Below, one piece after another: positions 45,210 through 58,663 of a stretch of 64,000 bases of DNA (position 1 is the stretch's first letter; each line of letters begins with the position of its first letter). Made by a program: the position numbers and the translations under genes. The DNA comes from Aegilops tauschii subsp. strangulata. Taxonomy: Eukaryota; Streptophyta; Magnoliopsida; Poales; Poaceae. The notes under the pieces were generated by a model. The model was not told the origin of the DNA and did no database searches. It saw only the letters and a program-made list of their open reading frames with translations. The stretch lies in contig NC_053040.3 in the NCBI RefSeq assembly GCF_002575655.3, positions 462,320,780 to 462,384,779 on the forward strand, written 5' to 3'.

Positions 45210-48200
45210 TTGCACTAGAGTCAGTAATCTAGTTCACATCACTATATGATTGTAATGAATCCAACACCCATGGGGTTTGTTCATATCTCGCTTGTGAGAG
45301 AGGTTATTAGTCAACGGGTCTGCAACATTCAGATCCGTGTGTGCTTTACAAATCTCTATGTCATCTTGTAGATACAGCTACCACGCGCTACTTGGAGCTA
45401 TTCCAAATAACTGCTCTACTATACGAATCCGGTTTACTACTCAGAGTCATCCGGATTAGTGTCAAAGTTTGCATCGACGTAACCCTTTACGACGAACTCC
45501 TTTTCCACCTCCATAATCGAGAAAATTCCTTAGTCCACTAGATACTAAGGATAAGTTCGACCGCTGTCATGTGATCCCTTCCTGGATCACTATTGTACCC
45601 CTTGACTAACTCATGGCAAGGCACACTTCAGGTGCGGTACACAGCATAGCATATTGTAGAGCCTATGTCTAAAGCATAGGGGACAACCTTCGTCCTTTCT
45701 CTCTCTTCTGCCGTGGTCAGGTCTTGAGTCTTACTCAATACTCACACCTTGTAACACAGCCAAGAACTCCTTCTTTGCTGATCTATTTTGAACTCCTTTA
45801 AAATCTTGTCATGGTATGTATTCATTTGAAAGTACTATTAAGCGTTTTTGATCTATCCTTATAGATCTTGATGCTCAATGTTCAAGCAGCTTAATCCAGG
45901 TTTTCCATTGAAAGAACACTTTTCAAATAACCCTGGATGCTTTCCAGAAATTCTACATCATTTCTGATCAACAATATGTTAACAACATATACTCATCAAA
46001 AATTCTATAGTGCTCCCACTCACTTCTTTGGAAATATAAGTTTCTCACAAACTTTGTATAAACCCAACATCTTTGATCATCTCATCAAAGCGTACATTCC
46101 AACTCCGAGATGCTTACTCCAGTCCTTAGAAGGATTGCTGGAGCTTTGCATACTTGTTAGCATCTTTCAGGATTGACAAAACCTTCTGGTTGTATCACAT
46201 ACAACCTTTCCTCAAGAAAATCATCGAGGAAACAATGTTTTGACATCCTATCTGCAAGATTTCATAAATAATGCAGTAACTGCTAATATAGTCCCAACAG
46301 ACTCTTAGCATCGCTACGAGTGAGAAAATCTCATCGTAGTCAACTCCTTGAACTTGCCGGAAAACATCTTAACGACAAGTCGAGCTTTCTTAATGGTGAC
46401 ACTTACCATCATTGTCTGTCTTCCTTTTAAAATCCATCTGCACCCAACAGCCTTACGACCATCAAGTAGTTCTTCCAAAGTCTATACTTTGTTTTTTATA
46501 CATGGATCCTCTCTCGGATTTTATGGCCTCGAGCCATTCATCGGAATCCGGGCCCATCATCGCTTCTCCATAGCTCGTAGGTTCATTGTGTCTAGCAACA
46601 TGACTTCCAAGACAGGATTACATACCACTCTGAAGTAGCATGCATCCTTGTCGTCCTACGAGGTTTGGTAGTGACTTGATCCGAAGTTTCATGATCACTA
46701 TCATAAGCTTCCACTTCAATTGGTGTAGGTGCCACAGGAACAACTTCTTGTGCCCTGCTACACACTAGTTGAAGTGACGGTTCAATAACCTCATCAAGTA
46801 TCCACCATCCTCCCACTCAATTCTTTCGAGAGAAACTTTTCCTCGAGAAAGGACCCGTTTCTAGAAACAATCACTTTTGCTTCCAGATGTGAAATAGGAG
46901 GTATACCCAACAGTTTTGGGTATTTTATGAAGATGCATTTATCCGCTTTGGGTTCGAGCTTATCAGCCTGAAACTTTTTCACATAAGCGTCGCAGCCCCA
47001 AACTTTTAAGAAACGACGGCTTAGGTTTCTCTAAACCATAGTTCATACGGTGTCGTCTCAACGGAATTGCGTGGTGCCCTATTTAAAGTGAATGCGGTTG
47101 TCTCTAATGCCTAACCCATAAACGATAGTGGTAATTTGATAAGAGACATCATGGTATGCACCATATCAAATAGGGTGCAATTATGATGTTCGGACACACC
47201 ATCACACTATGGTGTTCCAGGCGGTATTAGTTGTGAAACAATTTCCACAATTTCTTAATTGTGTGCCAAACTCGTAACTCAGATATTCATCTCTATGATC
47301 ATATCACAGACATTTTATCCTCTTGTCACGACGATCTTCAACTTCACTCTGAAATTACTTGAACCTTTCAATAATTCAGACTTGTGTTTCATCAAGTAAA
47401 TATACTCAGCATCTACTCAAATCATCTGTGAAGCAAGAACATAACGATATCCACTGCATGCCTCAGCACTCATTGGACTGGACACATCAAAATGTATTAC
47501 TTCCAACAAGTTGCTCTCTTGTTCCATCTTACTGAAAACGAGGCCTTTCAGTCATCTTGCCCATGTGTTATGATTTGCATGTCTCAAGTGATTCAAAATC
47601 AAGTGAGTCCAAAGATCCATCTGTATGGAGTTTCTTCATGCATATCTACCAATAGACATGGTTCGCATGTCTCAATCTTTTCAAAAACGAGTGAGTCCAA
47701 AGATCCATCAACATGGAGCTTCTTCATGCGTTTTATACCAATATGACTCAAATGGCAGTGCCACAAGTATGTGGTACTATCATTACTATTTTATATCTTT
47801 TTGCATGAACATGTGTATCACTACGATCGAGATTCAATGAACCATTCATTTTAGGTGCAAGACCATCGAAGGTATTACTCAAATAAACAGAGTAACCATT
47901 ATTCTCCTTAAATGAATTACCGTATTGCGATAAACATAATCCAATCATGTCTATGCTCAACGCAAACACCAAATAACGATTATTTAGGTTTAACACCAAT
48001 CTCGATGGTAGAGGGAGCGTGCGACGTTTGATCACATCAACCATGGAAACACTTCCAACACATATCGTCATCTCACCTTTAGCTAGTCTCCGTTTATTCC
48101 GTAGCCTTTTATTTCGAGTTACTAACACTTAGCAACCGAACCGGTATCTAATACCCTGATGCTACTAGGAGTACTAGTAAAGTACACATTAATATAATGT

Positions 48201-49010
48201 ATATCCAATATACTTCTGTCGACCTTGCCTGCCTTCTCATCTACCAAGTATCTAGGGTAGTTCTGCTTCAGTGACCGTTCCCCTCATCTCAGAAGCACTT
48301 AGTCTCGGGTTTGGGTTCAACCTTGGCTTTCTTCACTAGAGCTGCAACTGATTTGCCGTTTCATGAAGTATCCCTTCTTGCCCTTGCCCTTCTTGAAACT
48401 AGTGCTTTTACTAACCATCAACAATTGATGCTCCCTTTTGATTTCTACTTTTGCGGTGTCAAACATCGCGCGTTGCTCAAGGATCATCATGTCTATCCCT
48501 GATATGTTATAGTTCATCACGAAGCTCTAATAGCTTGGTGGCAGTGACTATGGAGAACCATCACTATCTCATCTGGAAGATTAACTCCCACTCGATTCAA
48601 GCGATTGTAGTACTCAGACAATCTGAGCACATGCTCAACGATTGAGCTTTTCTCCCTTAGTTTGCAGGCTTAAGAAACTTGTCAGAGGTCTCATACCTCT
48701 TGACATGGGCACTAGTCTGAAATCCCAATTTCAGTCTTTGGAACATCTCATATGTTCTGCGACGTTTCAAAAACGTCTTCAGTGCCTCAATTATATACCG
48801 TTGTAACATTACGCACTGAACTATCACATAGTCATCAAAACGTGTATGTCAGATGTTCGCAACATCCACAAACGACGCTCGAGGTTCAGCACACCGAGCG
48901 GTGCATTAAGGACATAAGCCTTCTGTCCAGCAATGAGGACAATCCTCAGTTTACGGACCCAGTCCGCATAATTGCTACTATCAACTTTCAACTAAATTTT
49001 CTCTAGGAAC
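45210..49010 (-). pseudogene. Gag-pol remnants of Copia copy 2
   Basis: Fragments in broken frames, reading leftward: gag traces at 48317-49000 (KSTSFKKGKGKKGYF), the region before integrase at 47748-48128 (GSLNLDRSDTHVHAKRYK), the end of the integrase/linker at 46592-46982 (FQADKLEPKADKCIF; SDQVTTKPRRTTRM), and RT-RNase H traces at 45600-46500. No catalytic box can be read in frame. The order matches Copia copy 1. Confidence 0.75.
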
Positions 49011-50310
49011 ATATCTTAGTAGAACTAAAGCGTAAGCTACGACATAATTTGCAAAGACCTTTTGACTATGTTCATGATAATTAAGTTCATCTAATCAAAA
49101 AAAAATTAATGAACTCCCACTCAGATAGACATCCCTCTAGTCATCTAAGTGATACATGATCTGAGTCAACTAGGCCGTGTCCGATCATCACGTGAGACGG
49201 ACTAGTCATCATCGGTGAACATCTTCATGTTGATCGTATCTGCTATACGACTCATGTTCGACCTTTCGGTCTTCCGTGTTCCGAGGCCATGTCTGTACAT
49301 GCTAGGCTCGTCAAGTCAACCTAAGTGTTTCGCATGTGTAAATCTGGCTTACACCCGTTGTATGCGAACGTTAGAATCTATCACACCCGATCATCACGTG
49401 GTGCTTCAAAACAACGAACCTTCGCAACGATGCACAGTTAGGGGGAACACGTCTCTTGAAATTTTAGTGAGGGATCATCTTATTTATGCTACCGTCGTTC
49501 TAAGCAAATAAGATGTAAACATGACAAACATCACATGCAAATCATAAAGTGACATGATATGGCCAATATCATCTTGCGCCTTTGATCTCCATGTTCGAGG
49601 CGCGGCATGATCACCTTCGTCACCGGCATGACACCATGATCTCCATCATCATGATCTCCATCATCGTGTCTTCATGAAGTTGTCTCGCCAACTATTACTT
49701 CTACTACTATGGCTAACGGTTAGCAATAAAGTAAAGTAATTACATGGCGTTTTCATTGACATGCAGGTCATACAATAAATTAAGACAACTCCTATGGCTC
49801 CTGCCGGTTGTCATACTCATCGACATGCAAGTCGTGATTCCTATTACAAGAACATGATCAATCTCATACATCACATATATAATTCATCACATCCTTTTGG
49901 CCATATCACATCACATAGCATACCCTGCAAAAACAAGTTAGACGTCCTCTAATTGTTGTTGCATGTTTTACGTGGCTGCTATGGGTTTCTAGCAAGAACG
50001 TTTCTTACCTACGCAAAAGCCACAACAGTGATATGCCAATTGCTATTTACACTTCATAAGGACCCTCTTCATCGAATCCGATCCGACTAAAGTGGGAGAG
50101 ACAGACACCCGCTAGCCACCTTATGCATCAAGTGCATGTCAGTCGGTGGAACCTGTCTCACGTAAGAGCACGTGTAAGGTCGGTCCGGGCTGCTTCATCC
50201 CACAATGCCGCCGAATCAAGATAAGACTAGTAACGGCAAAAAAATTGAACAAATCATCGCCCACAACTACTTTCTGTTCTACTCGTGCATAGAATCTACG
50301 CATAGACCTA

Positions 50311-50323
50311 GCTCATGATGCCA
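50311..50323 (-). other. Primer-binding site of Copia copy 2
   Basis: On the minus strand TGGCATCATGAGC lies one base from the 5' LTR. It is the initiator-tRNA-Met-type site of this family, diverged. About 1.3 kb of leader (49,011-50,310) holds no gene that I can see. Confidence 0.7.
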
Positions 50324-50324
50324 C

Positions 50325-52045
50325 TGTTGGGGAACGTAGCAATAATTCAAAATTTTCCTACGTGTCACCAAGATCAATCTAGGAGATGCTAGCAACGAGA
50401 GAGAGGGAGTGCATCTTCATACCCTTGAAGATCGCTAAGCGGAAGCGTTACAAGAACGCGGTTGATGGAGTCGTACTTGCAGCGATTCAAATCGCGGAAG
50501 ATCCGATCTAGCGCCGAACGGACGGCGCCTCCGCGTTCAACACACGTACAGCCCAGGGACGTCTCCTCCTTCTTGATCCAGCAAGGGGAGAGGAGAAGTT
50601 GAGGGAGAACTCCAGCAGCACAACGGCGTGGTGGCAATGGAGCTCGTGGTTCTCCGGCAGGGCTTCGCCAAGCACTACGGAGGAGGAGGAGGAGTTGGAG
50701 GAGGAGAGGGCTGCGCCAGGCCAGGGGTGCGGCTGCCCTCCCACCCCTCCACTATATATAGGGGCAAGGGAGAGGGGGGGCGGCCTCTTAGATCCCATCT
50801 GGTGGGAGGGGCGGCGGCCAGGGAGGGTGGCTTCCCCCCAAGTCAAGGGGGCGCCCCCTCCAGGGTTTCCCCCAACCCTAGGCGCATGGGCCCTAGGGGG
50901 AGGTTGGTGCCCATCCCACTTAGGGGCTGGTTCCCTTCCACCTACAGCCCATAAGGCCCTCCGGGGCAGGTGGACCCTCCCGGTGGACCCCCGGAACCCC
51001 TTCGGTGGCCCTGGTACAGTACCGGCATACCTCCGAATACTTCCGGTGACCGTATGATGAGTTCCCATATATAAATCCTTACCTCGGGACCATTCCGGAA
51101 CTCCTCGTGACGTCCGGGATCCTATCCGGGACTCCGAACAACCTTCGGTAACCACATACTATTTCCCATAACAACTCTAGCGTCACCGAACCTTAAGTGT
51201 GTAGACCCTACGGGTTCGGGAACCATGCAGACATGACCGAGACATCTCTCCGGCCAATAACCAATAGCGGGATCTGGATACCCATATTGGCTCCCACATG
51301 TTCCACGATGATCTCATCGGATGAACCACGATGTCGGGGATTCAATCAATCCCGTATACAATTCCCTTTGTCAATCGGTATGTTACTTGCCCGAGATTCG
51401 ATCGTCGGTATCCCAATACCTTGTTCAATCTCGTTACCGGCAAGTCACTTTACTCGTTCCGTAATGCATGATCCCGTGACTAACTACTTAGTCACATTGA
51501 GCTCATTATGATGATGCATTACCGAGTGGGCCCAGAGATACCTCTCCGTCATACGGAGTGACAAATCCCAGTCTTGATTCGTGCCAACCCAACAGACACT
51601 TTCGGAGATACCTGTAATGCACCTTTATAGCCACCCAGTTACGTTCTGAAGTTTGGTACACCCAAAGCATTCCTACGGTATCCGGGAGTTGCACAATCTC
51701 ATGGTCTAAGGAAACGATACTTGACATTAGAAAAGCTCTTAGCAAACGAACTACACGATCTTGTGCTATGCTTAGGATTGGGTCTTGTCCATCACATCAT
51801 TCTCCTAATGATGTGATCCCGTTATCAATGACATCCAATGTCCATGGTCAGGAAACCATAACCATATATTGATCAACGAGCTAGTCAACTAGAGGCTTAC
51901 TAGGGACATGTTGTGGTCTATGTATTCACACATGTATTACGGTTTCCAGTTAATACAATTATAGCATGAACAATACACAATTATCATGAACAAGGAAATA
52001 CAATAATAACCATTTTATTATTGCCTCTAGGGCATATTTCCAACA
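50325..52045 (-). repeat. 5' LTR of Copia copy 2
   Basis: 1721 bp, TGTTGGGGAACG to ATTTCCAACA. TATATATA at 50753-50760 on the minus strand. Near-identical to 43483-45200. Confidence 0.92.
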
Positions 52046-52050
52046 GCCCA

Positions 52051-54351
52051 TCAATAGATATCAATGTGAGTGAGTAGGGATTGCCATGCAATGGATGCAC
52101 TAGCGCTATAAGTATATGAAAGCTCAACAAAGGAAACTAAGTGGGTGTGCATCCAACTCGCTTGCTCATGAAGACCTAGGGCATTTTGAGGAAGCCCATC
52201 ATTGGAATATACAAGCCAAGTTCTATAATGAAAAATTCCCACTAGTATATGAAAGTGATATCATAGGAGACTCTCTATCATGAAGATCACGGTGCTACTT
52301 TGAATCACAAGTGTGGTAAAAGGATAGTAACATTGTCCCTTGTCTCTTTTTCTCTCATTTTTTTATTTGGGCTTTTCTCTCTTTTTTATGGCCTCTTTTT
52401 TTCGTCCGAAGTCTCATCCCGACTTGTGGGGGAATCATAGTCTCCATCATCCTTTCCTCACTTGGGACAATGCTCTAATAATGATGATCATCACACTTTT
52501 ATTTACTTACAACTCAATACTTATAACAAAATATGACTCTATGTGAATGCCTCCGGCGGTGTACCGGGATATGCAATGAATCAAGAGCGACATGTATGAA
52601 AGAATTATGAACGGTGGCTTTGCCACAAATACAATGTCAACTACATGATCATGCAAAGCAATATGACAATGATGGAGTATGTCATGATAAACGGAACGGT
52701 GGTAAGTTGCATGGCAATATATCTCGGAATGGCTATGGAAATGCCATGATAGGTAGATATGGTGGCTGTTTTGAGGAAGGTATATGGTGGGTGTATGATA
52801 CCGGCGAAAGGTGCGCGGTATTAGAGAGGCTAGCAATGGTGGAAGGAAGAAGGGTGCGTATAATCCATGGACTCAACATTAGTCATAAAGAACTCATATA
52901 CTTATTGTAAAAATCTACAAGTTATCAAAGCAAAGTATTACGCGCATGCTCCTAGGGGGGTAGATTGGTAGGAAAAGACCATCGCTCGTCCCCGACCGCC
53001 ACTCATAAGGAAGACAATCAATAAATAAATCATGCTCCGACTTCATCACATAACGGTTCACCATACGTGCATGCTACGGGAATCACAAACTTTAACACAA
53101 GTATTTCTCAAATTCACAACTACTCAACTAGCATGACTCACATATCACCATCTTTATATCTCAAAACAATTATCAAGCATCAAACTTCTCATAGTATTCA
53201 ACACACTCATAAGATTTTTTTCTTTTACTAATCTTGTATGCCTAGCATATTAGAATTGTTTAAGCAAATTACCATGCTATTTAAGACTCTCAAAATAATC
53301 TAAGTGAAGTATGAGAGATCAATAGTTTCTATAAAACAAATCCACCACCGTGCTCTAAAAGATGTAAGTGAAGTACTAGAGCAAAACTATATAACTCAAA
53401 AGATATAAGTGAAGCACATAGAGTATTCTAATAAATTCTGGATCATGTGTGACTCTCTCAAAAGGTGTGTACAGAAAGGATGATTGTGGTAAACTAAAAA
53501 GCAAAGACTCAAATCATACAAGACGCTCCAAGCAAGACACATATCATGTGGTGAATAAAAATATAGCCCCAAGTAAAGTTGCCGATGGAAGTAGACGAAA
53601 GAGGGGATGCCTTCCGGGGCATCCCCAAGCTTTGGCTTTTTGGTGTCCTTAGATTATCTTGGGGGTGCCATGGGCATACCCAAGCTTAGGCTCTTTCCAC
53701 TCCTTGTTCCATAATCCATCAAATCTTTCACCCAAAACTTGAAAACTTCACAACACAAAACTCAGCAGAAAATCTCGTGAGCTCCGTTAGCGAAAGAAAA
53801 CAAAAGACCACTTCAAGGTACTGTAATGAACTCATTCTTTATTTATATTGGTGTTAAACCTACTGTATTCCAACTTCTCTATGGTTTATAAACTATTTTA
53901 CTAGCCATAGATTCATCAAAATAAGCAAACAACACACGAAAAACAGAATCTGTCAAAAACAGAACAGTCTGTAGTAATCTGTAACTAACGCAAACTTCTG
54001 GAACTCCAAAAAAATCAGCCAAAATAGGAAGACCTAGGAAATTTGTTTATTGATCAGCAGCAATTGGAATCAATATTTCATCACGTTCTGGTGATTTTTA
54101 ACAATTATTTTCGTGAACAGAAAGTTTCTGGAAATTTCTGCAAGATCGAATAACTATCATCCAAGAAAATCCTATAGGTTAAACTTGGCACAAACACTAA
54201 TTAAAACATAAAAACACATCTAACCAGAGGCTAGATCAAAGATTTATTCCTAAACAGAAGCAAAAAGCAAAAAAAATTAAAAAAATTGTGTTGCCTCCCA
54301 ACAAGCGCTATCGTTTAACGCTCCTAGCTAGGCATAAAAGCAAGGATAGAT
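52051..54351 (-). other. 3' internal non-coding region of Athila-type copy 2, proximal part
   Basis: Reverse counterpart of about 7,380-9,650 in copy 1, including the GTTGCCTCCCAACAAGCGC block at 54,290-54,310. No credible ORF; apparent frames at 52614-52910 and elsewhere are not preserved in copy 1. Confidence 0.7.
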
Positions 54352-56430
54352 CTAGGTATTGCCATCTTTGGTAGGCAATCCATAAGTGGCTCTCATAATA
54401 GATTCATATGGTAATTTTATTTTCTTCCTAGGGAAGTGTTCCATGCCTTTCTTTAACGGAAATTGGAATCTAATATTCCCTTCCTTCATATCAATGATTT
54501 CACCAATCATTCTAAGGAAAGGTCTACCAAGAATAATAGGACATGAAGGATTGCAATCAATGTCAAGAACGATAAAATCTACGGGCACATAGTTCCTATT
54601 TGCAACAATAAGAACATCATTAATTCTTCCCATAGGTTTCTTAATGGTGGAATCCGCAGGGTGCAAGTTTAAAGAGCAATCATCAAAATCACGGAAACCT
54701 AGCAAATCGCACAAAGTTTTTGGAATAGTGGAGACACTAGCACCCAAATCACACAAAGCATAGAATTCATGATCTTTGGTCTTAATTTTAATAGTAGGTT
54801 CCCACTCATCATAAAGTTTTCTAGGGATAAAGACTTCCAACTCAAGCTTTTCTTCATAAGATTGCATCAAAGCATCAACGATATGTTTTGTAAAAGCTTT
54901 ATTTTGGCTATAAGCATGTGGAGAATTTAGCACGGATTGCAACAAGGAAATACAATCTATCAAAGAGCAACTATCATAATTAAATTCCTTGAAATCCAAA
55001 ATAGTAGTTTTATTGAGATCTAAAGTTTCAACTTTTTCAATCTCTCTTTTATCAAATTTAGCATCAAGGTCTAAAAACTCCGAATTCTTGGAACGCCTTC
55101 TAGGTAAAGGTGGATCATATTCAGTCCCATCATTATCAAGATTCATATTGCAAAACAAAGATTTAATAGGGGACACATCAATAACTTTTAGATCTTCATC
55201 TTTATTTTCATAGAAATTTGAAGAACACGCTTTTATAAAGCAATCTTTCTTAGCATGCATCCTAGCGGTTCTTTCTTTGCACTCATCAATGGAAATTCTC
55301 ATAGCTTTCAGAGACTCATTGATATCATGCTTAGGAGGAATAGATCTAAGTTTTAAAGAATCATCATCAAGAGAAATTCTATCAATGTTCCTAGCCAATT
55401 CATCAACTTTAAGCAATTTCTCTTCAAGCAAAGCATTGAAATTCTTTTGTGAATTCATAAACTCTTTAACACTAGTCTCAAATTCAGAGGGCATCTTATT
55501 AAAATTTCCATAAGAATTGTTGTAGGAATTACCATAATTATTAGAGGAATTACTAGGATAAGGCCTAGGATTAAAGTTTCCTCTATACGCGTTGTTACCA
55601 AAATTATTCCTACCAACAAAATTCACATCCAAAGATTCATTATTATTCTCAATCAAAGTAGACAAAGGCATATCATTAGGATCAGAAGAAACACTCTTAG
55701 TAGCAAATAATTTCAAGTTCATCCATCTTTCCACTCAAAACATTAATTTCTTCTATCGCATGCACTTTTTTATTAGTAGATCTTTCAGTGTGCCATTGAG
55801 AAAAATTAACCATAATATTATCTAGGAGTTTAGTAGCTTCTCCTAAAGTGATTTCCATAAAAGTGCCTCCCGCGGCCGAATCTAAAAGATTTCTAGAAGC
55901 AAAATTCAATCCGGCATAAAAAATTTGTATAATCATCCACAAGTTCAAACCATGAGTAGGGCAATTACGTATCATTAATTTCATCCTCTCCCAAGCTTGT
56001 GCAAAATGTTCATGATCAAGTTGCTTAAAATTCATAATATCGTTTCTAAGAGAGATGATCTTAACGGGAGGAAAATACTTAGAGATGAAAGCATCTTTGC
56101 ACTTATTCCATGAATCAATACTATTTTTAGGCAAAGACGAAAACCAAGCTTTAGCATGATCTCTAAGCGAAAAAGGAAATAGCTTCAATTTAACAATATC
56201 ATTACAACATCTTTCTTCTTTTGCATATCACACAAATCAACGAAGCTATTTAGATGAGTAGCGGCATCTTCACTAGGAAGGCCGGTGAATTGATCTTTCA
56301 TGACAAGATTCAACAAAGCGGTATTGATTTCACAAGATTCAGTATCGGTAAGAGGAGCAATCGAAGTGCTAAGGAAATAATTATTGTTGGTATTGATGAA
56401 GTCACACAATTTAGTATTGTCTTGAGCCAT
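54352..56430 (-). pseudogene. Gag-protease of Athila-type copy 2
   Basis: Probable start ATG at 56430 (MAQDNTKLCDF). The N-terminal part runs to a frameshift near 56,190, then the retrotransposon gag domain follows (LFPFSLRDHAKAWFSSLPK; FKQLDHEHFAQAWERMK). A second shift near 55,720 leads into a 460-codon frame: an Asn/Tyr-rich linker, a charged coiled segment, then aspartic protease with active-site CDLGASVSTIP, NRNYVPVDFIVLD and CPIILGRPFL, ending at 54352. DLGAS in place of D-T/S-G is usual for Athila proteases. No RT follows. This is the most nearly intact retrotransposon gene in the window: two frameshifts and otherwise long open stretches. Confidence 0.85.
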
Positions 56431-56621
56431 TGCGACAAACAAGCAATCCAACACACGAGCAAACAAAAGGCAAGCGAAAAAGAGGCGAACGAAAAAGAGA
56501 GGGTGAATAAAACGGCAAGGGTGAAGTGGGGGAGAGGAAAACGAGAGGCAAATGGCAAATAATGTAATGTGGGAGATAAGAGTTGTGATGGGTACTTGGT
56601 ATGTTGACTTTTGCGTAGACC

Positions 56622-56639
56622 TCCCCGGCAACGGCGCCA
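56622..56639 (-). other. Primer-binding site, tRNA-Asp type
   Basis: TCCCCGGCAACGGCGCCA on plus is the reverse of the site at 5748-5765, 11 bp inside the LTR. Confidence 0.85.
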
Positions 56640-56650
56640 GAAATCCTTCT

Positions 56651-58226
56651 TGCTACCTCTTGAGCACTGCGTTGGTTTTCCCTTGAAAAGGAAAGGGTGA
56701 TGCAGCAAAGTAGCATAAGTATTTCCCTCAGTTTTTTAGAACCAAGGTATCAATCCAGTAGGAGGCTACGCGCGAGTCCCTCGCACCTACACAAACAAAT
56801 AAATCCTCGCAACCAACGCGATAAGGGGTTGTCAATCCCTACACGGTCACTTACGAGAGTGAGATCTGATAGATATGATAAGATAATATTTTTGGTATTT
56901 TTATGATAAAGATGCAAAGTAAAATAAAAGAAAAGGAAAATAACTAAGTATTGGAAGATTAATATAATGGAGAATAGACCCGGGGGCCATAGGTTTCACT
57001 AGTGGCTTCTCTCGAGAGCATAAGTATTTTATGGTGGGTGAACAAATTACTGTTGAGCAATTGACAGAATTGAGCATAGTTATGAGAATATCTAGGTATG
57101 ATCATGTATATAGGCATCACGTCCGAGACAAGTAGACCGACTCCTGCCTGCATCTACTACTATTACTCCACACATCGACCGCTATCCAGCATGCATCTAG
57201 AGTATTAAGTTCATAAGAACATAGTAACGCCTTAAGCAAGATGACATGATGTAGAGGGATAAATTCATGCAATGTGATAAAAAAACCATCTTGTTATCCT
57301 CGATGGCAACAATACAATACGTGCCTTGCTGCCCCTGCTGTCACTGGGAAAGGACACCGCAAGATTGAACCCAAAGCTAAGCACTTCTCCCATTGCAAGA
57401 AAGATCAATCTAGTAGGCCAAACCAAACTGATAATTCGAAGAGACTTGCAAAGATAACCAATCGTACATAAAATAATTTAGAGAAGATTCAAATATTGTT
57501 CATAGATAAACTTGATCATAAACCCACAATTCATCGGTCTCAACAAACACACCGCAAAAAGAAGATTACATCGAATAGATCTCCACGAGAGAGGGGAGAA
57601 CATTGTATTGAGATCCAAAAAGAGAGAAGAAGCCATCTAGCTAATAACTATGGACCCAAAGGTCTGAGGTAAACTACTCACACTTCATCGGAGGGGATAT
57701 GGTGTTGATGTAGAAGCCCTCCGTGATCGATGCCCCTTCCGGCGGAGCTCCGGAACAGGCCCCAAGATGGGATCTCGTGGGTACAGAAGGTTGCGGCGGT
57801 GGAATTAGGTTTTTGGCTCCGTATCTAATCGTTTGGGGGTACGTAGGTATATATAGGAGGAAGGAGTATGTCGGCGGAGCAACAGAGGGCCCACGAGGGT
57901 GGAGGGCGCGCCCTGGGGGGGTAGGCACGCCCCCCTACCTCGTGGCTTCCCTGTTGGTTGCTTGATGTAGGGTCCAAGTCTCCTGGAACATGTTCGGTGA
58001 GAAAATCACGTTCCCGAAGGTTTCATTCCGTTTGGACTCCGTTTGATATTCTTTTTCTGCGAAACTCTGAAATAGGCAAAAAACAGCAATTCTGGGCTGG
58101 GCCTCCGGTTAATAGGTTAGTCCCAAAAGTAATATAAAAGTGAATAATAAAACCCAATAATGTCCAAAACAGAAGATAATATAGCATGCAGTAATTAAAA
58201 ATTATAGATACGTTGGAGACGTATCA
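56651..58226 (-). repeat. 5' LTR of Athila-type copy 2
   Basis: 1576 bp, TGCTACCTCTTGAGC to GGAGACGTATCA, promoter TATATATA at 57848-57855 on the minus strand, followed by ACGGC. Confidence 0.92.
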
Positions 58227-58237
58227 ACGGCATCGTG

Positions 58238-58331
58238 GCAGCGACGACCGGCGGAGAGCTGCGGCGGCTCGCAGTGGAGGAGCAGCAGCGACGACCGGCA
58301 GAGAGCTGCGGCGGCTCGCAGTGGAGGAGCA
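58238..58331 (+). repeat. 47-bp tandem duplication
   Basis: 58238-58284 and 58285-58331 are near-identical (GCAGCGACGACCGGC... to ...GTGGAGGAGCA). Because 47 is not a multiple of three, it shifts any frame crossing it. Confidence 0.9.
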
Positions 58332-58663
58332 GCAGCGGTCGACGGCGGCCCGGACATGGTGGCCGTCACGGGCAGAGCCGGGCGAAGAGGGCGCCGTGGC
58401 AGGGCATGATCTGGAGAACCGGTGGGCGGTGGTTCAAAATCTGGGCAGGCGCAACCAGCGCGAGTTGGAGACGAGGTGACAGCGTTGACCAGGACACCGT
58501 CGCAGATCCCCATCTTGCTGTCGGGAAAGGAGCTCGTCCAGGATCCCCTCTTCTCCATAGATCCGCGGCGGAGGTGCTGAGGAGGAGCTTCTTCTCGGGA
58601 CGCCATGGAGATTGTCAAGGTGCGCCCCCACGCCCCCTCCCCATGTCTGGGTATGCTAGGTAG

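Larger units (their letters stand above)
43483..52045 (-). mobile_element. Angela/WIS/BARE1-type Copia retrotransposon, copy 2
   Basis: LTRs 43483-45200 and 50325-52045 with a degraded internal region between. Duplication GCCCA at 43478-43482 and 52046-52050. It lies inside the non-coding half of Athila-type copy 2, and the flanking sequence rejoins exactly as in copy 1 near 9660. Its coding sequence is more damaged than that of Copia copy 1. Confidence 0.9.
41406..58226 (-). mobile_element. Athila-lineage (Sabrina/WHAM-type) LTR retrotransposon, copy 2, with gag-protease
   Basis: LTRs 41406-42982 and 56651-58226 in reverse orientation, duplication ACGGC at 41401-41405 and 58227-58231, and tRNA-Asp primer site at 56622-56639. 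Without the nested BARE-type element it is about 8.25 kb. Its LTRs and 3' internal half match copy 1 (4163-11729), but its 5' internal half encodes gag and protease. No RT or integrase is present. It is inserted in GC-rich host-like sequence. Confidence 0.9.
41394..58663 (+). pseudogene. Possible host ORF split by the second Athila-type element
   Basis: ATG at 41394 is followed by three codons, then the ACGGC target. After the element the frame continues from 58232 (ATC GTG GCA ...) to TAG at 58661 if one target copy is removed, about 147 codons. A 47-bp tandem duplication (58238-58331) within it changes the frame downstream; without that duplication the frame would end at about 58479. Upstream is a GC-rich leader with GGCTAGGGTTCCGCC (about 41261) and CCACCATCC near 41295, typical of grass 5' UTRs. 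The translation is Arg/Gly/Ala-rich and matches nothing I know, so it could be non-coding leader sequence. Confidence 0.3.
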
